Assembly: GCF_043641665.1 (NCBI RefSeq)
Contig: NC_092189.1
Location: 11,246,333-11,310,332, forward strand
DNA length: 64,000 bases
Direction of reading: 5' to 3'
Source of the DNA: Enoplosus armatus
Lineage: Eukaryota > Chordata > Actinopteri > Centrarchiformes > Enoplosidae
Shown: positions 32,701 to 47,700 of the stretch, in pieces
Position numbering within the stretch: the stretch's first letter is position 1
Layout of the letters: each line of letters opens with the position of its first letter
Program-made: the position numbers and the translations under genes
The notes under the pieces: model-generated
What the model was told of the DNA's origin: nothing
Databases searched by the model: none
The model's input: only the letters and a program-made list of their open reading frames with translations

Positions 32701-35700
32701 TCCATCTGTTTACATTTTGTGTTGCTGATCTAATGTGAGACTCTATCCGATTGGGAGATGACAAACACACTCATTCATTCCTACTACCTCTGAATGCACA
32801 AACATTTGAACCTGCTATCTCACTGATGGCCTGAAGACAGTACAGTGACACTCATGAGAAGAAGACAGAGAGAAAGAGAGTTCAATCAGAAATCAAAGCA
32901 GAGAGCCAGACAGTGAAAATAATGCTGCACTCTGTTCTCTCCCAGAGCCAAACTCCCACCAAACCAACCCCATAATTATAACTTCTATTGAGCAAAGATG
33001 GACGGAAGTTAATTAGGCAGTGGTTGGTAAAATACTTCTTTGTTACAGCATCGCTCTCTGTTCCCTCCATCATTCAGCCTCAAACTAATGGAGGAGAGTG
33101 TAAGATAAAGAGAGAGTCGTCACTAATTAGCAGGCAGGCTTTTTTTTAAATATTAAATGTGCCTGATGAACCTCTGGATTCTTATGAATGCTTCCTAATC
33201 ATTGATTAGAAAAGACCTGTGAGGGCAGAATGTGTGTGTGGGTATAAGCACATGTCCAAATATTAAGTATTCCAACTTGATAGATAGATAGATGGATAGA
33301 TAGATAGACTCACAACAAACAAACACACAAAGTAAACCCATCCCACTACTCCCCCCATCTGGGAGAGAGGAAGTCTGTAACGATAACAATCCATCCTTTT
33401 CTGCGCTGCTTTCCTTTAGATTGCATTTCTCCTCCAGAATCTCTCCATCCATCTACTGAAATCCTATTTTCATGACAAACAATAAGACACACACACTCAC
33501 TCCGTCACTGCTCCCTGTAGCTGTCAGGAAATGTGTGTGTGTGTGTGTGTGTGTGATGGGATGGGAGGGGAAGAAAATAACATGAGTAAGGGGAGAGGTG
33601 ACAGGAAAGAAATGGAAACACCGTGAATCACTGGAGAATTTGAGCGATTACCAGTGGAAGGGTTTGTGTGAGTGTTTGTGTTGTTGTCATAACAGTGTGT
33701 TTCTGAGGCATCCACCTGAACTTGAAAATGGCTAAAATACAGATAACCTCTCTATTTGCACATTCATCCCTTTGTCAAGCTATCCCATCTTCTCATCTCT
33801 ATCTACCATCCAACCATCTACATGTATACGTCCATCCATACCGTACATATTGTCAGAAAAAGACTAAAAAGAGGGGTTTGATCAGCCCAGCTTTAGCTAT
33901 ATTCACTGACTGACAAGCTCACAACAGCTGAAATGGACAGAGAGACAAGGAGGTTTAACCATGTAACAGCCTTAGTAACAAGTAATTTGACCTAAATCAA
34001 CAAAGAATTACTCATCAGTTTATTTATATGAACAGAGAGTCACAGTACTCACCAGCCTTTCCAGTCTTATGTGGTGGTTTGTTGAGCTCCTGACCAGGCA
34101 AACAGGGACACAGCCCATCACATTTTACTGAGATCGTCTTCCCAGACAGGCAGCTCTGAAACTCCAATTTACACTGTAAAAAAAACCCATATATATATGT
34201 ATTGGAGGCTTTATTTCACAGACTTGAGGGCTGGGGCACTTAACTGACTTTACACATAAAGATCGGTGCACTCATCATAGGGAGTACTCGACCTGTAAAA
34301 ACACTCGTATAATGTTTTCTGAGGTCCTGGAGGTGCTCCAAGAAAACAAGGCAGATGATGTCATCAGGGTTATCTAGTCTTGCGCTTGGACTACAAATAT
34401 ATGGAGTGTTAGTGTATTGAAAACTTAATTGGAGGGGAAAAGGGCAATTTTTCAAATCCATTCTCTAGTTACATCATAGGAAGTGTTGGGTCCAGCGTTT
34501 TTGGACTAAAAGTCAAGATACTTTGGGCTCTGCTGCACCGATTTTACCGTTGTTTTTCAAATCTATTTTACTTTATGGAAGTGCAATACCAAATCACTGG
34601 GGCCCCCCTATAAAAATAAAACTATAGCACGGATAAGGATGAATCATAATTCAGGACACGTAATTTACAGGATGTATGCAATTACAACCAAAACTTTGAA
34701 TATTGAACTTTCTTTGTTGAGCTGATTAAGGGAAAGAGTTGCTGAGACAGAACTGGTCATTTATCGTCAATGAACAGATGTGTCCATTAGGCAGCCGTGT
34801 AGACACACCATTAGACACAGGGCTGCCCAGTGATATTCTATTATTCAGTGCAGCACAAACCTAATGCAATGCAAAAAGCAAGATGGACTACTTCAGAATG
34901 TAATCTAACAGTATAAATCTCATTTTAGGTAAGTGAGGGGTAAGAAATTGTTTGGACTAGTTGGGGGAAAAAATCCAATTACAAGATCTTTCCAAGAGGA
35001 ATAATGAAAACTGAAATGAGTTATGTAAATTCTGTTTGCGAGATGATGACGGCGTTTTGTCAGGGTGAGACCATGACTGTGCATAAACATCTATATACAT
35101 ATCATGCCATGCACAGGCTTAGCTTTATCCTGCCTGCACTTTTCATTTCCCATGTTCAAATCCATAAGTTCCTCTCTGTCACCTCTTTCATAGCTAATGT
35201 TGCTTAATGAAATTTGTTGACAAAGGAACAGCACTGTGCCCTGTTCTCAACATATTGAATTAGATGTGAGAGAGAGAGAGAGAGAGAGAGAGCCCTGAAA
35301 TGGATGACCTCCCCCAGTCACTGTCAGCACACTGAGAGGCCCCATGAATCTTTATGTTTGTCTGTCTCCAGGGGTTAATGTGGTTTTGATGAAACAGTGT
35401 TTTAACACCTGACTTGGTGGAGTAAAAATATACAGGGGAGAGGTGAGGAGAGGAGGGGAGAGGAGAGGTGAGGAGAGGAGAGGTGAGGAGAGGAGAGGTG
35501 AGGAGAGGAAGGATGATCTGAGAGGATGGAAGTAATGGACTTAACTTAGTGGGCTGAAGCCTCTCAGGAGATAAGAGCACTGTCCTCTTAATAGGATATT
35601 GAGTGTGTGTGTGGTTACGATGAGGGAGGCATGTAATGTCATAATAAAACATGAATAAGCTTGAGACCGGCAGCTCACTGGTGAGCAGAGTTTAAGTTGG

Positions 35701-38700
35701 GCCACGGGGACCCATCACTCCACCAGCTAACTGAACCCCTCCAACTAAATTACAGCAGATAGCAGAGGGACTTCCCAGCCCTCCTTTTCCTTTTGTTCTT
35801 TTTCTTGTTTCTCCTTCAACACTTCTCCACCTCAGCACAGCTGCAGGCAGGCAGGTCATTAGGAAAACCTACAGTATGTCCTGACTTCCTCATACACAGG
35901 GACTTAAAACTCCCAATCTCAGGTTGTTTCATAGGCTACTTCTGGGTCTGTTCATTTCCGGCAGAGCTGAGCTGAAAAACACAGCTGATGCTTCCTTGTG
36001 AAGAAAACATGACCGCAGTTGAACTTGCAAAGGTTTGCTTTTATTGATTCTGTCTCCTCAGACACCACAATATGTTTAACGTTTGAACGTGCCTGACTGA
36101 AGCGCTGCAATTAATAAATAACACAGAGCAAGTGACAACAGCTTGCTCTTCTCTGCCAATATTCCTGTCACAAAGACTTTGTTTCAACTATACAAAAGAC
36201 TCAAGAGATTGTATTCTCAAGAGTCTTATATTGTCCATTTGTATGAGGTTCCTGTGTATTGGATTGTGCGTCCCCCCTGGCAATGAAAATAAGATAATAT
36301 GAATTTGGATGTCAATAAGAATCCACAGTCTGTTATACCAAGGGCAGACCCACAATGCTTCACGTCTTTATGCCTTTTTCAGTGACCTGATTTTCACTCT
36401 TCAACTCCTCAGTCTGACTAATCATGAAGGTTAGACCTTGCCTTTCTTTTCTGCTCTATCATGGCATTGTGAGTTTGCGGCTATGTGTAATTGAATGTAG
36501 TTGACAATGAGGTTGTGCGCGGAGGATAGTGGCTGAAAACGGGGCTAGAGTCTGATGAGAAGATGGAGGTTGGATCGTCCAGAGATGATTTTAAGCAGCT
36601 GGAAAGACCCCTGATGGCTGACCCCGTTCTCAGTCATTTGCATAACAGATTGAGAAAAGTACTGCTGAAATCAACTCAGTGGAGGAGGACAAGAGGCAGT
36701 ACATGGATGGTGAAAAGTGACTAGAGGAAGACAAGAGGAGGCAGGAGAAGGACAGGGGAGCAGACAAGTGAAAAGGTGACGACAGATGAGGACAATTAAA
36801 ATATCTAATTTTCTATCAAGAAAAAGAAAGGAAAGCACATTATCTCAATTTAATTTACACCGTAAATTATATAATTCAGTCGTTCTTCGAGCGCTGTTGT
36901 ATGTCATTAAGAAATCGTGTCATTGCTTTTATGGTTCAAAACAAACTTGATGAATAGTGTTTATATAATGAGAGAGAGATGAAGAAGGCTGTGAAGCTTA
37001 AATAGAGATAAATGGTCTCACCTCGGAGGAGTAGGTGTGTCCATCAGATCCACACACAGGACTTGATTGGAGCGCCGAGCAGAGCCTACATTTCCCATGA
37101 GCTCCAGCTTCAAGCCTGTGCTTGTGGCCTGCACTGCCTTTCCTGGGTTTCACACTAAGAGAAACAGAGAGAGGGTGGGGAAAACATACTTCATTTCATA
37201 GTCATGAATTTTGACATTTGCTCTCCTGCACATACTATTATACTACTATCTGCAGTGCTTGAAGTCAAAATCTTTCTAATATGTATATTGCATTTTCACT
37301 AATATTAATCTTATAAATGTATGTATGAGGGGAAATTTAAGTATAGTAATAACTTTTCAGACAGGAATATTATCCAAACTAACAGAATCAGTTTAGTAGT
37401 GAACAGAAAATGTTTCTGGTTGTCAGGGTCAGCTGAAGCAGGGTGAGTCCCGATTGGTCCATCGAGGCCTTTTCTACAACAAGTGTAATTACATTTGATC
37501 CAAATCTTGCAGCAATTTTCTATCTAATAGCTCTCACTGAACACCCTACTGCCTTCTGATCCTTTGAGCAGAGATGGAATTAGAGCCAGACAGACTCTTT
37601 ACAGAGAAACTAATGTGACAACAACAAATGACGCAAAGTGAACACAGTCATACAAACTCTTTCACGTCTGCTCTCTAAAATCGATGTCTAAAAACTCACA
37701 CCGTCTCGCTTACTGCTGGAATATGTAATTATTTACGACATTTCGGTCTGCTCGAGTGAAACACCTTGAACACACACACACACACACACACACGCACATA
37801 CATTCCTACACTATACCAACAGTGGACTGTGGACGTGTGGAGTGTGGACCACTGTTCCTGGTCATTTTGAAAAAACAAAAATGGAGTGGAAATCTTTCTT
37901 TAAAGGTCTTTTTTTCACAACATAAACGCACATATATGAATTGCCAAGAGGGGACTGGCAATTCTGACCAATGTCTAAGTATCAGAGACCCTCTCTGAGA
38001 CTACTCACCTCTAGAGACTACAGTGAAACCGACTGTGGTGAACACAAACTGAATAGATATAAAGACTTTCTTGATGTCTGTCAAAAATGGATAATTTAAC
38101 TATCTTAGGTAGGACTAATCTGCCATGAATTCTGGGTAAATCAATACTTTTTTCTTGAAATAAAAAAACACGGCTGACATGAGCAACCATGTCAAACCGC
38201 TTTGCTCCGTTCACTTCAGCAGCCTTCTGGAAAAATTCAACAGTCATAAAGACTTTAAAAAGCAAACAATATAACAATACAAAAAACTTCCAGTAGCATG
38301 AAATCTCAAGACAGTGCAGACCTGCTGAGATGCAGTGGCTTCTAAATGTGGCAAGGCTTAACACTTCTGCTAACTTGTCAGTCAGGCTCGGCACAGTTTC
38401 TTTAGCAAAAAAACAAACAAAAAAAACAACTGACAATGTCCTCACTGCTGTATCTTTCCAACAGGTTACTGTGATCTTTAAAATCTCTTTCCCTTCTCAT
38501 TTCTTGCTCCACAACATTACTGGCAAACCACAATTTATGAGCAATGTTGTCCTGTTTTTTTGTCATTTGATGCGACTGGTGGTGGCAGGTGTCACTTATT
38601 GTTACCATGGAAACATGTTCTAAATTAGCCTGGGAGAGGGGTGACTAACTTTTAAAATAAGTCCATCTTTATTTTTTGTGAAACTTGCTTGCTTAACACT

Positions 38701-41700
38701 ACAGACCAGTCTAAAATATCTTTGGGAAACGAGCCCAAAATATTAAATTACATTACAGGTTACAACATGACATTATGTAAGAGTTCATCATTCAGTCCCA
38801 CGGCAGATTAGACATGTACACTGCACTGATAAATAAGATAGTGCTGGCAGATAAGGTAAAATGGAGGTATGATGAAACTTGTGGGTTGATGTTTGAGATG
38901 TTTCCCCTCATCTGCCTCTCCATCATATTAAATGATTCTCCTCCTCTCCTATCAAGTACTTTTTGCATAAATGCAGTGAAGCACAAGAATCTGCAGTTAT
39001 TAGTGTGATTTAAAGGGCGGGATTGGCTTGGCCAGGAAAATTAGTGTATGCATGACAAATATTCACTGAGAGCGACAGCTACAGAGAGAAGAGTGGACAG
39101 ATGATCTATAGACATATTAATCTCAAACAGAAACAAGAAAAGTGATCTCTCTCTCCCTCATATACTGCTGTACTTCAACACCCTGCTGAGAGTTTCCATG
39201 TTGCACTAATCCAAAAAAGCTCTGATTTGAGGGCGCACAGCAGGATAGAGGTGCACACAAATTAACACTGCAAGTCTCCGTAATGCTTTTTGAATTATAG
39301 CTTGCTGCTAATGTAGATGTCCAAGCCTGCAGCAAAACATTATCGCTCAATAAGGGAAGTCAAGGAGTCTGTATATCAATTTCAACATCAAGAAGAAGTT
39401 ATGCTTGGGACTTCTGTGTTGACAGGTTCTTAGTAGAGAACTAAACTAATTTGCGTGTGGATTTTAGTTAACAAATCAGTAATACCTAAGTGTGTTCAGG
39501 GCATCTTCACAAAGGCAATTTTGTTAGCAGTGAATAACAATGATGAATCATCTAGACATACATGCTGCAACAGAGTGTACATTAACTGTATTTCTCAACA
39601 CCTCTTTGCAAATATCTTGAGAGCAACAAAGTCTGGATTTGTCCTCTGAGAGGACACTGAATGTGTGTTATGCTAATTACTGCAACTAATTTAACTCATA
39701 GATAAAATAATATCATGGTCCAAAGCTTCAGTGAGTGATGTTGTCGGGGAAATACAGATTTCAGGTGAATAGTTTGACATATTAAGCAGCAAATAGGCCG
39801 TGTAATTCAAAAGAAAAGCATTAAGACCAAGCATCTTAGGAGCTAATGACTTGAGGTAATCAATTAAAGCCAAGACAGACAAAAAAAACCAGATGTCTTT
39901 TGGGGGAAATGCTTCTTGAACTGAAAAATTGAAAAACCTTAAATTTGGCAACATAACAAGGTTGAAAACACAAACAAATTGGGAGCTGACAGAGGCAAAG
40001 AGCAAACAGATAGTTTTATTCAAATGAATTGGTGTTAAGAAATATGTGTCTGTATGCTAACACAACATTTGTCTTTACTGCATGCTTCTGTTGGCTGTAA
40101 TCTGTTTAACTTGTAATGTCAAGATGTAAGATATTTCTTTTTTTATGCATGTCTTTTTTGCAAAAAAGGAAGGTTTCTTCATGCATAACCCATATAACAT
40201 ATACAACACCAAATATGTCTTTATATGGAGAAATAACAATGCTTTATATTATATTTCTGTATTTTGTCACCTCCATCAATTGTGCAAGCACAGTTTGTGT
40301 CAAAGAGAAGAGCTACCACTTCAATATTTTTCTACCTATTGAGTTTTAATAAGGTCAGCAGACTAGAAGAAAAAAATAGAAAAATGATTGATTTTGCAAT
40401 TTTACAAACAATGAGGAAGTAAAATAGTAAATGATGAATGGGTGCATTTATAGCACTTTAACCCAAAACACTTTATAATTTACCTCTCATTGATCCATTC
40501 ACACACTGATGGCAGCAAGCTACCATGCAAGGTGCTGGCCTGACCATCGGGAGGAATGTGGGGTTCAGTGTCTAGCCCAAGGACACTTTGAATTGCTAAC
40601 TCCGTGATTAGTGGACGGTCGCTCTACCTGCTGAGCCGGGGATTTATAAAAGGTCACATTACTGGTTCTTACCTGTGAGTTGGCTGCTTGTGATTGGTGC
40701 AGATGGCTGTCTGGTAGTCATGGCTGACACACACCTTGTGAGGAGGGCAGCGCACCTTCAGACAGGGGTCCTTGGTGGCGTCTGGACCTACAGGAAGATA
40801 TGGGATAAATTAATCTTCGAGCTGCACCAAAAATAAGTTAGAGGAAACATGCAGAGCTGGATCTTCAGCACAATGTAGTGCTGAAGTTGAAAGTTGATGC
40901 AGCAAAACATCAAGCAGTTCTTTTGGTTTTCCAGCTGGCAGATTCTTACTTTCTACTAACTGAAGCAGGCAGAAAAATAATGAGTTGGAGAAAAAGATGG
41001 AGATGAAGAAAGGTAAAAGGTATGAAGTAAACGTCAATTTTTCCGCGATGTGAGCTGCTTAATGAGGACTATTTTCTCTGAGCGTCAACCCCATCTTCTT
41101 CCAAATCAATCTCCACAGTAACATTATTGCCATGGCAGCCAGGCACAGCTGGCTGGTGTCCAAGGTGACAAAAGATCAAAACAGCTCATTGACTCTGAAC
41201 ATTGTGTCATTTCACACTAGGCTAACAGCACAAACCCACTTTCCTTTGACAGACAGAAGAAAAGAGAAAAAACAGGAGGTGAAAAAGACACAGTCAGTGT
41301 AAAATTGAGATGAGAGCTTTTTTCACAAGCAAGGACCACACCAAAACAATGTGAGTTTAAAGGTTTAATGAATGAAGTACTGGATGTTGAGGATGGATGA
41401 ATGGATGTGAGGAAGGGGATGAACGCGGAGAAGGAATTCGTCCATTTAGGCCAGCCTGGGTTGGATAATTGAAGGCCGGGGAGGAGGAGACTCAGAGTGG
41501 GGAATTCGTCTTAGGGGTTTAGTTGCCCGAGCCGATTATGTGCCCCCAAAAGAGTGTAATGGGTGGGTGATAAAACTGCAGATAGCCATGATTTCTAGGG
41601 AAGGAAAGGGCAGCTGTTATGTGGTGTGATATTCCTTGAATCAATTAGAGGCTGAGAGGGTGCGTGGGACGAGGCTGCATTTGAAAGGTTTTCCTGCTGC

Positions 41701-44700
41701 GGAGCTATGTGTATGCTGTTGTGGTACATGGGAACGTGAGCTGCACAGAGAATGAACTGGTGTTGGGCAGATATAAATGTGAGTAAAATGAGTGCATGAA
41801 TTGCATGATGGCTGGCTGACTAGGTTGACCTTTGTTTAATATCTCTACAATTTCTGTGTTATTGGAGTGAATGAGTATGGACTTCCTAGACCATTCGTGC
41901 CCCCAAACAATGGCAGACATGACGATGGGGTACAGCTCATGGAGTGCAGGCGAAGGAGAGCTTTTTTGTAGCTGTATATAATTTGTAGCATCTTAAAATA
42001 TGAATGAGGATAGTGATAATGAGTTACTTGCTACAGTTGCATTTCTAGTATTGGTGAAATTGCGAAAACATAAACAACCAAGAGTCAAGAATTTAGAGCC
42101 GTCCATTTTCCTTCAATGGAAAGCCCAGGGGCCTTGTGCAAATTTGTTTTAAGGCTTGTGTCATGCTGACATGGCTGTTCCTCAAACAAATTCATGAGGT
42201 GATCCTCTCTTTCCTATGTCCAAAACTATGCCATTTTGACTGACAGTTTGTAACCGACTTGACCAGCCACCCGTCATGAAACATTGGTCTGAACTGACCT
42301 TTAGTTGAGAGATCTGAACACTGAGGGACAAGCGAACCATCTCCCTCCACAGTAGCCACCAAAACCTATGGAAGGTGCTGCGTCAGTTGGCATAGTTGGA
42401 TGTCTACGGGTTGAGTCATGGAGTCGTAGAAATTTGTTACCAACGTACATTTCCATTTTGCATGCGTCATACAGAATGACATGGAGGGAGGGGACGGCTG
42501 CTGTTTTGGTTAAAAGGTTGGACAGGAAGGGTTTCAGGGCTAGATGCTGACGTTTGGTGTATTGGTCTCCTAGGACATAATTTGGCAGAAGCAGAGTTCC
42601 CACAATTCCCTAGGCTGGCTGGTGTCAATGATAGGATAGCTGACGGAGCTGTGCTACATCTACATAATTACCAAAGAGAATCTGCTGGCGTAATGAGGGA
42701 GAGATGGAAGAGGGGCGATAAATTGATTAAGCTGGCCGGGAAGGTGGTGCTGCTGTGGCTAGTGTGTAATGGTTACAGGCTGGAAAAACATTTAGGTATC
42801 GGGAGGGAGGGGGAAAAGGATAGACTAGCAGGACATGGAGAAGGAGGCTGAGAGGAGCCAACCTGCTTAGCCTGTGGTGGGGCCCCTTGGATGTGGAATG
42901 CCTTTCCCTTTTAGAGCACATTCGAGACAGGACACTGTCCAGTCTCTACTGTTGGATTTTGACTGTGGATACGAAGATGGCTGATGCAAGGAGGAGGGCG
43001 TGCTGTGAGTGTGAAAGGTGGTGGATTGCCAGGAACTGTGCATGAGGGAGGCGGCGGATGAGGAAGGGGTTGAAGCCGTCTCTCGCGGCTAAGCCTATGG
43101 CAACCACGGTTCTGGCCCTTGTGAACAGAGGAGAGGAAGCCTGAGATCGATCCAGAGTTGGAGAGATCTCATTAGGGGAGCTTAAGTGGAGGTGCCCATG
43201 AGGGCAAGGTATGTGCACCACAGAGCGCAAGCAGCTCTGCAGATTTTGTGGTCTGACTGCTGTAGGAGTATGATGGCTGAAGGAAAATTGCTTTCAAACA
43301 GATCATCTGCAGCTCGGGATCCATGAAGTTGATTCTTTGGTGTAATTGAAGGTGGTGTTAGTCCAACTTTTTAGATTGATGCAAGGGTGTGATTAAGCAC
43401 GAAGAACGGTCTGTTGTCGAGAAAACTGACAGGATAATCAGGTATAAGTAGGCTTGACAGGTGTAGAGGTGTGGTTGAGGCGTGGCCCTACTCCCGAACC
43501 CTAAGTTAACTAGTTACTTTCATTGGTATAAATTAAGTCAGAGACATGCCAACATCAGGCAGTGCACTCGGGACTGGACAGTCATGTGCCAGATACGTAT
43601 TAGATAATAAAAAAAGCCCTTATAATGAACAAAACCAACAAAGACAAAGTGGGTTTTAAGCCACATACAAAGACTACATGCAGTCACCATGGTGAACAAA
43701 ACAAAAATTTCAAATCCAAGTTAATTAAGACAGAGTACAGAGTGTATAGATCAAAGCGCTATGTACAAGTCATTAGCATGTGGCTGCTAACATCATAAAA
43801 CAAGTGTAGCCTTGTCTCCATTAGGGGCCTAATGGGTTGTGTTTGAGCCACAGCTGGTGTCTGCTGTGAACATCAACTAGTTTCTAACCTGATCACACAC
43901 TGCACTGCTGTTTACATGCTGGTTTATCAGCATTAAATCAGTCAAACATGATGGCAGTTTTCTTGTCTCGGCTCGCAGTAACGCTGTAATCTCAACAACC
44001 ATCTTCAGGAATGAATGAACAACTACACATAACTCTTAACATATGTAACTCTGAACATATCTGGAGCTGCCAAAGTATATGGCAGAGCTTTCTTTATCTT
44101 TGAGGTATAAGAACGAACACACACAATAAAGATGGTGAAGCTTAGATAGTCTCAAGGCAAGAGATTCATTGTACACTGCACACACGACATATTTGAGCAA
44201 CACACTTGTTTCCTTCCAATCTGTAAAACACACACACAGATAAAAAAACACATTAACAAGCCTGCGTGGCCTCTCATATTCCCCAGAATGCGGAGAGATG
44301 ATATGTCAACCTTCCTCCTGATAGCTGTCTGCTCTGCTGTGTGTTTCTATCGCATGTTATTTGGGCCTGTCCTCACCTCCATCTATCAGTGGTGGAGGAA
44401 ACCCATCTTATTTCACTTCGCTGCAAAATGACTTTATCACTGCGAGGAAATGAGAGATGAAGGCAGAGAGGAGAGAGGGCGAGAGGAAGGATCAGGGAAA
44501 AAGGAGGCTCGTATCTGGTTAACAGAGGATTGGAGGACAATTTAGGATTAGTGCGTGACCTCCACTCTCAGACAAATTGGAAATCAGACACACACATACA
44601 AATGAGCAAGTCCGTTTATCCACCTACACACACTAATACACAAAGCATCACGTGTAGATGATTACGCAGATAAAACTTTCTCATAAACAGTAAAAAAGTT

Positions 44701-47700
44701 AAGTTGGAGAGACACTGATGCTCTGAATGTGAAATCGTTTTCAGCTGATTTGAATATTTATGATATATATAGGAGGAGAGGAGAGGACAACAGAGAGCAA
44801 AGGAGAGGATACAAAAAAAAGAGTCAAGGAAAGAAAGGGAAAGGAAAAGAGAAAATGACAGGATAAGGAGAGGGGGAGGAGGAGGCAGGGAAGAGAAGCG
44901 AATAGAAGAGTGTAGGGTAAAAGAGTTTTATCCATCTATTTAAAGCTTGAGTGAGCAGCATTGGCGGTTAAACCAGCCAATCAATTGTAATGCAGGAGCA
45001 CTGCAGCACACTCTCGCCACCTCTCTTTCTCTTTCCTCAAGCACTCTCATCTCCTTTTATTCCCCTCTCTTCTTTCTAATCTTAAGTGTGACTTTATTCT
45101 CATCTGTGTGTGTGTGTGTGTGTGTGAATATGTCAATATGCATGAGCAATATAACTTGACATGCCTTATTGCATATCCATTCATTCCAAAGTGCCAAGTA
45201 AAACTCCTTTTCACACTCTAAAACACATTTTTACCTTGACAATGTTATTGACTTGTGTAATCGGACAAGGTTGTCTGCTGCTGATAAGACATTGCCAGAT
45301 GAACAAGTGTAAAAAGTTTTGTGCCTGTGTGCGTGTAGTAAATATTATTTTCCTTCATCAGACACTGCTTAATGGAGAAAATGTGAAGACGCAGTGCTTT
45401 GAAATTGGTAGCTGATAAGGGGGTGAAAAAACAGGGAGAAGCAAGTCATGTGTGTATTCTCTATAATGGTACAGTTACAGCTTTTAAGCAAGAGCAACAG
45501 TTCTGCACACAGACACCACCACCAATTTGTCCAGCCATTGTCCTTGGCCATATGTAAGGCTGACTGATGACCCCCAGGTGCTGGGTTACCAGTCTGTAGG
45601 GGTGAGACAGATGGAAGAGTTGGCAGAGCTGCAGCTGAGGGTAGCAAGGGCACAAGACACCGGCAGATCATTAACACATGAGCACAAATGCCCACAGTTT
45701 GAATTCAATTAATTTGGATATAAACACTATTTTGCAGTTTAAATGTATGAGTATTTCAGCCAGAGACCATTTATAGCAGTCGGTCCTAATCTTTAATGAA
45801 GCTCTCAAAGAATCTGAGCAGTAATGAGGATTTCTAACCCCCCTAACACATACATCACATCTTCACTTAACAAAACCAAAAGATAACACACAAAGGTGCC
45901 TATAGACTGTGATAAAAACAATCTCAAGTTATTTGCGTGCCACATGTGGCTCTATTATTAGATCCATCTGACTTTATTAAATGGGCAGCTGATGCAAACA
46001 GAGACATGTCACATTGTGGGATTTTGGTCCTACATTTCGGACACTGTCACAATTGTGATGTAGCCACTGGTCGCCAAAGCTCTAAATTGGCTGCTAGCGG
46101 ACTTGTCTCTCAGTGTGATCTAGGACCGCTGTGTTTGATTGATGACCAATGATTTCATCATGTTGCTCTCACGGTTGTCAACTTTTGTCTCTGCAGTGTA
46201 AACGGACCATTAGGAGGAGATTGGGGTGGTGAAGGGGGCTGTGGCAGCAAGCAGCGTTAATGGTGTTGAGAGAGTGATAGTGAGTGCATGAATGTGATTG
46301 GATGTTACTGGTCAACTGGTAGCCAAGCAGCCGGTGAAGCATGAATGAAGCAGCTGATGCCAATCAGCTAATGCAAGCGTGACTTCAGTGCTCTGCATAA
46401 ACTAAAGCTATAATATTCAGTTTGAAAGAATACATTTCTAGATGCATTGATGTAAAAGTGATTGTGTTTATATACATAATAATATAAATATGTGCAATAT
46501 CTACAGCTGTAATCACAGTCTTTTTAAATTGTACATTAACTCCAGAAAGTTGTGACCATTTGACAGCCTTTCAGGGCCAAAATACCTTGAACAATGCCGA
46601 GTTGTGGACTTTTACAATCTGAATCAAAATGTGTTGACATGGGCACCTCGTGGTTGTTGTACATCTCACTGCTGTGTTGCTGCATGCTTTCAAAGCTCTG
46701 CTGTTGCTGCAAACCCAGCATCAATCCAGCTACCATCTGGTCGGATCTGCTTTTATATACTGGGGGGGAATCAATATACTCCTTGGTTGGTAGCTCATGC
46801 TCAGCGAGCACAGCAAGTACATAAAAGAAAATATATTCCCTGCTGAAATCAAAAGTTGTGCTGCATATTAGAAAAAAAATACTTTGACAAAAAAAGCTTC
46901 ATCTGATTGAACATGAAGATCAAAGTCATCTTCATCAAGCTCATGCGAGAATGGTGTCCACATATATGTGTGTATATATTATCTGTAAGGGATCCATAAG
47001 CCCTGTCTGTATATGTAAAGGGATATGTGAATGCTATGCATTTTTTTCAGTTTGTTTCGGAAGCATTTTCCTTTTGTATCTATGCTGTGGTTTTAATAAA
47101 TGTCTTACAAGTCACCAGCTCTCCTCATCATCGTACTTATGTCGCAGCAGTCACACCTTTGTTCCTTTGGCGTGACAATAAACCTGCCATCATTCTGCCC
47201 TTGCTGTTACCACAGTTCCAGTGCTCTCTTGTGCGTCCATTTCCTGTGGATGAGGTAGGTTCATATATTGACTTCCATCACCTCTCTCCCTGCCTCCAAG
47301 TCCACACCTCAGAGCCCACAGGGAGCCACAGGGTAAACACAGTCAGCCAGAGGAGAGCTAGAAACATACTGCAGACAATTATTAAAAATTAAGAGACCCA
47401 TTCTTATTCTGCTTATTGCTTCTGTATTTATCAAAGTTCAATAAAAAAATATGAAAATCAGCTTTTTTAATGACATTTAACAATAGACGTATCTGATGCA
47501 ACAGCAATTTTATTTGCGTTAATGTCAAGCATTCAAACACTCGATATTTGATTTTGAAATATAAATTCTTCTTCATGACAGACTGATTTATACACTTGGC
47601 CCACCAGTCTGATAAAATACAAGTGTAGTTGTTTTTAACATATACTGTATGTTAAACTGCATGTCCAACATTATGTCTCTTTCTCTTTCCCTTTGACTAC

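Larger units (their letters stand above)
41340..43560 (-). mobile_element. DIRS-type retroelement remnant
   Basis: Minus-strand coding pieces match the RNase H region of DIRS-like (tyrosine recombinase) retrotransposons. One is PTDAAPSIGFGGYCGGRWFA (42301-42603). The other is ALHELYPIVMSAIVWGHEWS with ILIHSNNTEIVEILNKG and FQMQ (about 41660-41950). They should be adjacent, yet ~350 bp lies between them. No reverse transcriptase or recombinase domain is recognisable. The outer limits are guesses based on a change in base composition. Confidence 0.6.

Noticed and set aside
46536..46811. 91-codon frame on minus with a QQQQ stretch
   Set aside because: The phase does not fit spock1, there are no convincing splice sites, and no domain is seen.
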